From NCBI GenBank assembly GCA_030267965.1, contig BRYA01000499.1, forward strand, positions 1 through 43,275: a DNA stretch of 43,275 nucleotides. Direction: 5' to 3'. Shown one piece after another: positions 40,570-43,275 of the stretch. This DNA comes from Triparma columacea (lineage: Eukaryota; Sar; Bolidophyceae; Parmales; Triparmaceae). Under the pieces are notes generated by a model, which did not search any database, was not told the DNA's origin, and saw nothing but the letters and a program-made list of their open reading frames with translations. A program made the position numbers and the translations under genes. The first letter of the stretch is position 1, and each line of letters opens with the position of its first letter.

Positions 40570-43275
40570 ATGGACACGAAAAATGAATCCCCAGGAGGGA
40601 GAGAAGACCGTGTGAGTGAGACTCATATACTTCAGGTTGATGCCCCGGTGTCCGATAGCTGCCATTCAGAACGCGATCTAAGCCATGAGAGGCAAGTTAC
40701 TCCGTCTTCGTCAATTGAAAGACCTCATGGGGACGCTGGACGAGGTGAGTTCGTGTCAGTGGGTTTTAGGGGTGGAGACGCTTGATATTTTATAGGGAAA
40801 CGAGGACGATATGTAGGAGCACGCGTGGAAATCTTTTCATTTTGAGTAACAAACGCCATAATCGCCATTACCGCAGACTCTGAAAGTGGTCATGAGAACG
40901 CCGGACGAGGTGAGTTGTATGTTGAGAGCCGGAAGAGAGAAAGGGCAATTTAATATTCTAGGAGAGAGCCGGAGAGTCGCGGAAGGGCGCGTTGAAACTT
41001 TGTGATTTTTCTCACTTTTGCAATGTATTGTGTTGTCCCCTTCACAGTCTCTAAATCTAAAAGCGCTCACGAGGACGCTGGACAAGACCAAGGTAAGTTC
41101 GATTCAGGGAGTCGTAGGGGGGGAGACCCTTGATATTCTACACAGAAACGCGCGCCGGTCTGCGGCGACTGCATGGGATCCGTCTCTGGCGACCGCATGG
41201 GATCCGTCCCCGGCGACCGCGTGGGTTCCGTCTGCGGCAACCGCATGGGACGCTTCTGCGGCGACCGCGTGGGGCGCTTGATATGCTACACAGAAACGAG
41301 GAGCACGCGTTGATATCTCTTCATGTTGATTAACAAACCCCATTATCGCCATTACCGCAGACTCTAAAAATGGTCACGAGGACGCCGGGAGAGGTGAGTT
41401 GTGAGTTGAGAGCTGGAAAGGAAAAACACATTTTGATACTCTAGGGGAGAGTGGGAGAGTCGCGGGAGGGCGCGTTGAAACTTTGTAGTTTTTTCTCACT
41501 TTTGCAAAAATATTGTCCCCTTGCAGTCTCTAAATCTAAAAGCTCTCACTTTGACGCTGGACGAGACCAAGGTAAGTTCGTTTCAGGGGGTTGTAGGGGG
41601 GGAGACCCTTGATATTCTACATGGGATCGAGGAGCACGCCTGAAAATCTTTTCACTTTGACTAACAACCACCATATCGCCATTACCGCAGACTCTGAAAA
41701 TGGTCTTGAGGACGCCGAACGAGGTGAGTTGTGCGTTGAGCGCCAGAAGAGAAAAATACAGATTAATACTCTAGGGGAGAGCGGGAGAGTCGCGGGAGGG
41801 CGCGTTGAAACTTTGTAGTTTTTCCTCACCGCCTGCGTGCGGAATGCGCGGAGCCGTTTGCGGAGGGCCTGCCCTCGGCGTCAAGCTCGACGGGCGGCGG
41901 CCACGGCGCATGCACGCGCGTGCCGGTCTGCGGTGACCGCATGGGATCTGTCTCCGGCGACCGCGTGGGTTCCGTCTGCGGCGAACGCTCCGGCGACCGC
42001 ATGGGTTCCCCCTGCGGCGACCACATGGGGCGCTTCTGCGGCGACTGCATGGGTTCCGTCTCCGGCGACCGCGTGGGGCGCTTGATATGCTACACGGAAT
42101 CGAGGAGCACACGTGGATATCTCTTCATGTTGACTAACAAACACCATAATCGCCATTACCGCAGACTCTAAAAATGGCCTTGCAACTGTCAGCCACGCCA
42201 CTGCCGCTCAGTCCATGACATTAGATCCTGTCAGGAAAAAAGACCCCCTGCAGCCCCTCTTCAGCCCCAATCACACACCCTCCGCAATACACGGCCCCGT
42301 AGATATCGATTACACAGCTCTTGGACCCGAGCAAGGCAAACTTGTCAAGCTTCTGGAGGAGAGAGGAGCCGTTGAAGGACTCATCGACACTTCCACTGGC
42401 GTCGATGTGAAAGTTCTAGGGCTTGCTGGTGTATTCCACAACAAGCGTGATAAGATTATTGACTATATCCTCACCGATTGTGAGCTGGGCAAGTTCCGGA
42501 GGAAGACCCTCCAGGAGTATGACTTAAAGGAAGGAGTCATTCATAGGCTCGTCTACTGGCAGCACTACAGCAGCGGGAATAAGTTTGTCGAATTTCTCCT
42601 CGACGTCAAAGCCGTATCTCCTGACAAATCGACTAGCATTATGGAATTAACATCCCTCGATGAGGATGACCTTTCTGATGAGGCAACTGCGATGCTAGTC
42701 GAAATTCTAGCGTCAATAGAGACCAAGACTGTTCAACGAGGTGTCATTAAGGGGGAGCTCAGCTTCACAGATTTTGAGTTTGGACAAACTGCAGTCACCA
42801 TGGTGGGAACTCTTAAGGCAGAGGAGAGAGCAACAGAGATGAAATCAGAAGTTGATGTTCGCACAAATAAAAGCTCAAAGAGTGCGCGCCCTGCGCGCCC
42901 TAGTTTCAAAAGTGACGGGAAAAGCGACACTAAGTCTGCCTATACCTCACTGAAGGGAATTCTCATTGATGTAATGGATGAGTTCAGACAGCCTGCTGTC
43001 ATTGATGAGAGGAGGAGAAGACACTTTGTGGAGGAGGTCATGCCGAGAGCACCGCACCTGACAACAGAGGAGGACGCAATGTTGGAGAGGGTTGGGAGCC
43101 TAGAGAAGGAAGTCCACACAAAAGGGAAGAGAATCAAGGGGACACTGAAGGAGGGCATTGACAAGTTCCTGTGGAGAGAGGGTGGGAAGGTTTGGGGAGC
43201 CTACAGTGTCACCTTGGACAAGTCAGCAGAGGCTGTGTTGGCAGAGCAATCAGTTTTTGACACATATGATGCTTC
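40570..43275 (+). CDS. START-like-domain family protein with tandem mini-exons (3'-truncated by window end)
   Basis: Exons 40570-40744, 40877-40909, 41048-41092, 41361-41393, 41527-41571, 41691-41723 and 42165 to beyond 43275. 491 residues are visible. Exons 2-6 are 33 or 45 nt, all phase 1 at both ends, and code for variants of DS(E/K)NGHEDAGR and VSKSKSAHEDAGQDQ, a hydrophilic modular linker. Exon 7 carries two globular-looking regions: one around AGVFHNKRDKIIDYIL, VYWQHYSSGNKFVEFLLDVKA, and the start of a second with TTEEDAMLERVGSLEKEV and FLWREGGKVWGAYSVTLDKS. The WREGGKVWG block recalls a START-like family widespread in heterokont algae, often in long signalling proteins; this is from memory and moderate. 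The later sequence is outside the window. Confidence 0.65.
41160..41281. repeat. 24-bp minisatellite, first block
   Basis: About five copies of a 24-bp GC-rich unit of the form GGCGACCGCATGGGATCCGT plus four bases, inside the intron after the first 45-nt exon. Confidence 0.9.
41928..42083. repeat. 24-bp minisatellite, second block
   Basis: About six to seven copies of the same 24-bp unit family as at 41160-41281, preceded by unrelated GC-rich sequence (41826-41927). It sits where the third unit of the exon array should have its 45-nt exon and following intron. Confidence 0.88.

Larger units (their letters stand above)
40745..42164 (+). repeat. Tandem array of exon-intron units in START-like gene
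   Basis: Three diverged copies of a unit holding a 33-nt exon, an intron, a 45-nt exon and an intron. Introns are as similar as exons: shared blocks include CGCCATTACCGCAG before each 33-nt exon, GAGAGTCGCGGGAGGGCGCG and TTGAAACTTTGT in the first intron, and GGGAGACCCTTGATATTCTAC in the second. The tail of exon 1 (GGGGACGCTGGACGAG) matches the 45-nt exon end, so the array grew from exon 1. The third unit lacks its 45-nt exon. Confidence 0.88.

Noticed and set aside
40745..42164. Possible CRISPR-like or satellite array
   Set aside because: Units are long, diverged, contain splice sites and phase-matched exons, and lie in a eukaryotic gene.
1..43275. tRNA, rRNA or other structured RNA genes
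   Set aside because: None recognised by eye on either strand; a covariance-model search was not possible here.

Overview
This window is nuclear DNA of a photosynthetic eukaryote, most likely an ochrophyte (stramenopile) alga; a bolidophyte/Parmales-type alga would fit but is not proven. The genes carry many short GT-AG introns (mostly about 70-150 bp, usually with GTGAG or GTAAG donors). Several plastid proteins begin with a signal peptide followed by an ASAFAP-like cleavage motif with the diagnostic Phe (ASSFHIP in lumazine synthase, AYSFP in a thylakoid lumen protein, TSFAP in a response regulator, TSFTP in RbfA). That is the targeting code of red-algal-derived secondary plastids. The exon models were built by hand from splice signals, reading phase and family motifs, and every junction used keeps phase except one point in the thioesterase.

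Layout. 1-7175: a minus-strand DIRS-like tyrosine-recombinase retrotransposon (Gag-like, RT/RNase H, tyrosine recombinase), all three frames uninterrupted. 7950-11266 (-): a NIPA-type Mg transporter homolog and holocytochrome c synthase. 11448-12549 (+): lumazine synthase. 12831-17679 (-): an F-box/SPRY protein and a PDE12-like exonuclease-endonuclease-phosphatase enzyme. 18235-19438 (+): a nitroreductase-family protein with an assembly gap in an intron. 19585-20538 (-): a thylakoid lumen protein. 20794-24874 (+): a multispan membrane protein, a DUF1995-like protein and a plastid-targeted NarL-type response regulator. 25036-26840 (-): a second NIPA-family gene. 26941-29623 (+): RbfA, a twin-CX9C protein and a methyltransferase. 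29720-31956 (-): an apparent E2-YecM-kinase fusion. 32125-36084 (+): a MYND-finger protein and a Nup58-like FG nucleoporin. 36167-40058 (-): an FkbH-ACP-thioesterase protein. 40570-43275 (+, runs off the window): a START-like-family protein whose 5' part is an array of duplicated mini-exons.

The genes are not an operon; they are a dense mix of housekeeping functions for plastid, mitochondrion, nuclear pore, RNA turnover and ubiquitin. Several pairs are divergent with only 100-260 bp between start codons. The candidates for undescribed biology are (1) the ubiquitin-conjugating enzyme/YecM/uridine-kinase-like fusion, (2) the single-protein FkbH-ACP-thioesterase system, which looks like a stand-alone glyceryl-S-ACP machine in an alga, (3) the tandem array of phase-1/phase-1 mini-exons, (4) holocytochrome c synthase carrying a C-terminal twin-CX9C domain, (5) a nuclear-encoded plastid response regulator, and (6) a retrotransposon whose Gag and Pol frames are separated only by an in-frame TGA followed at once by ATG.
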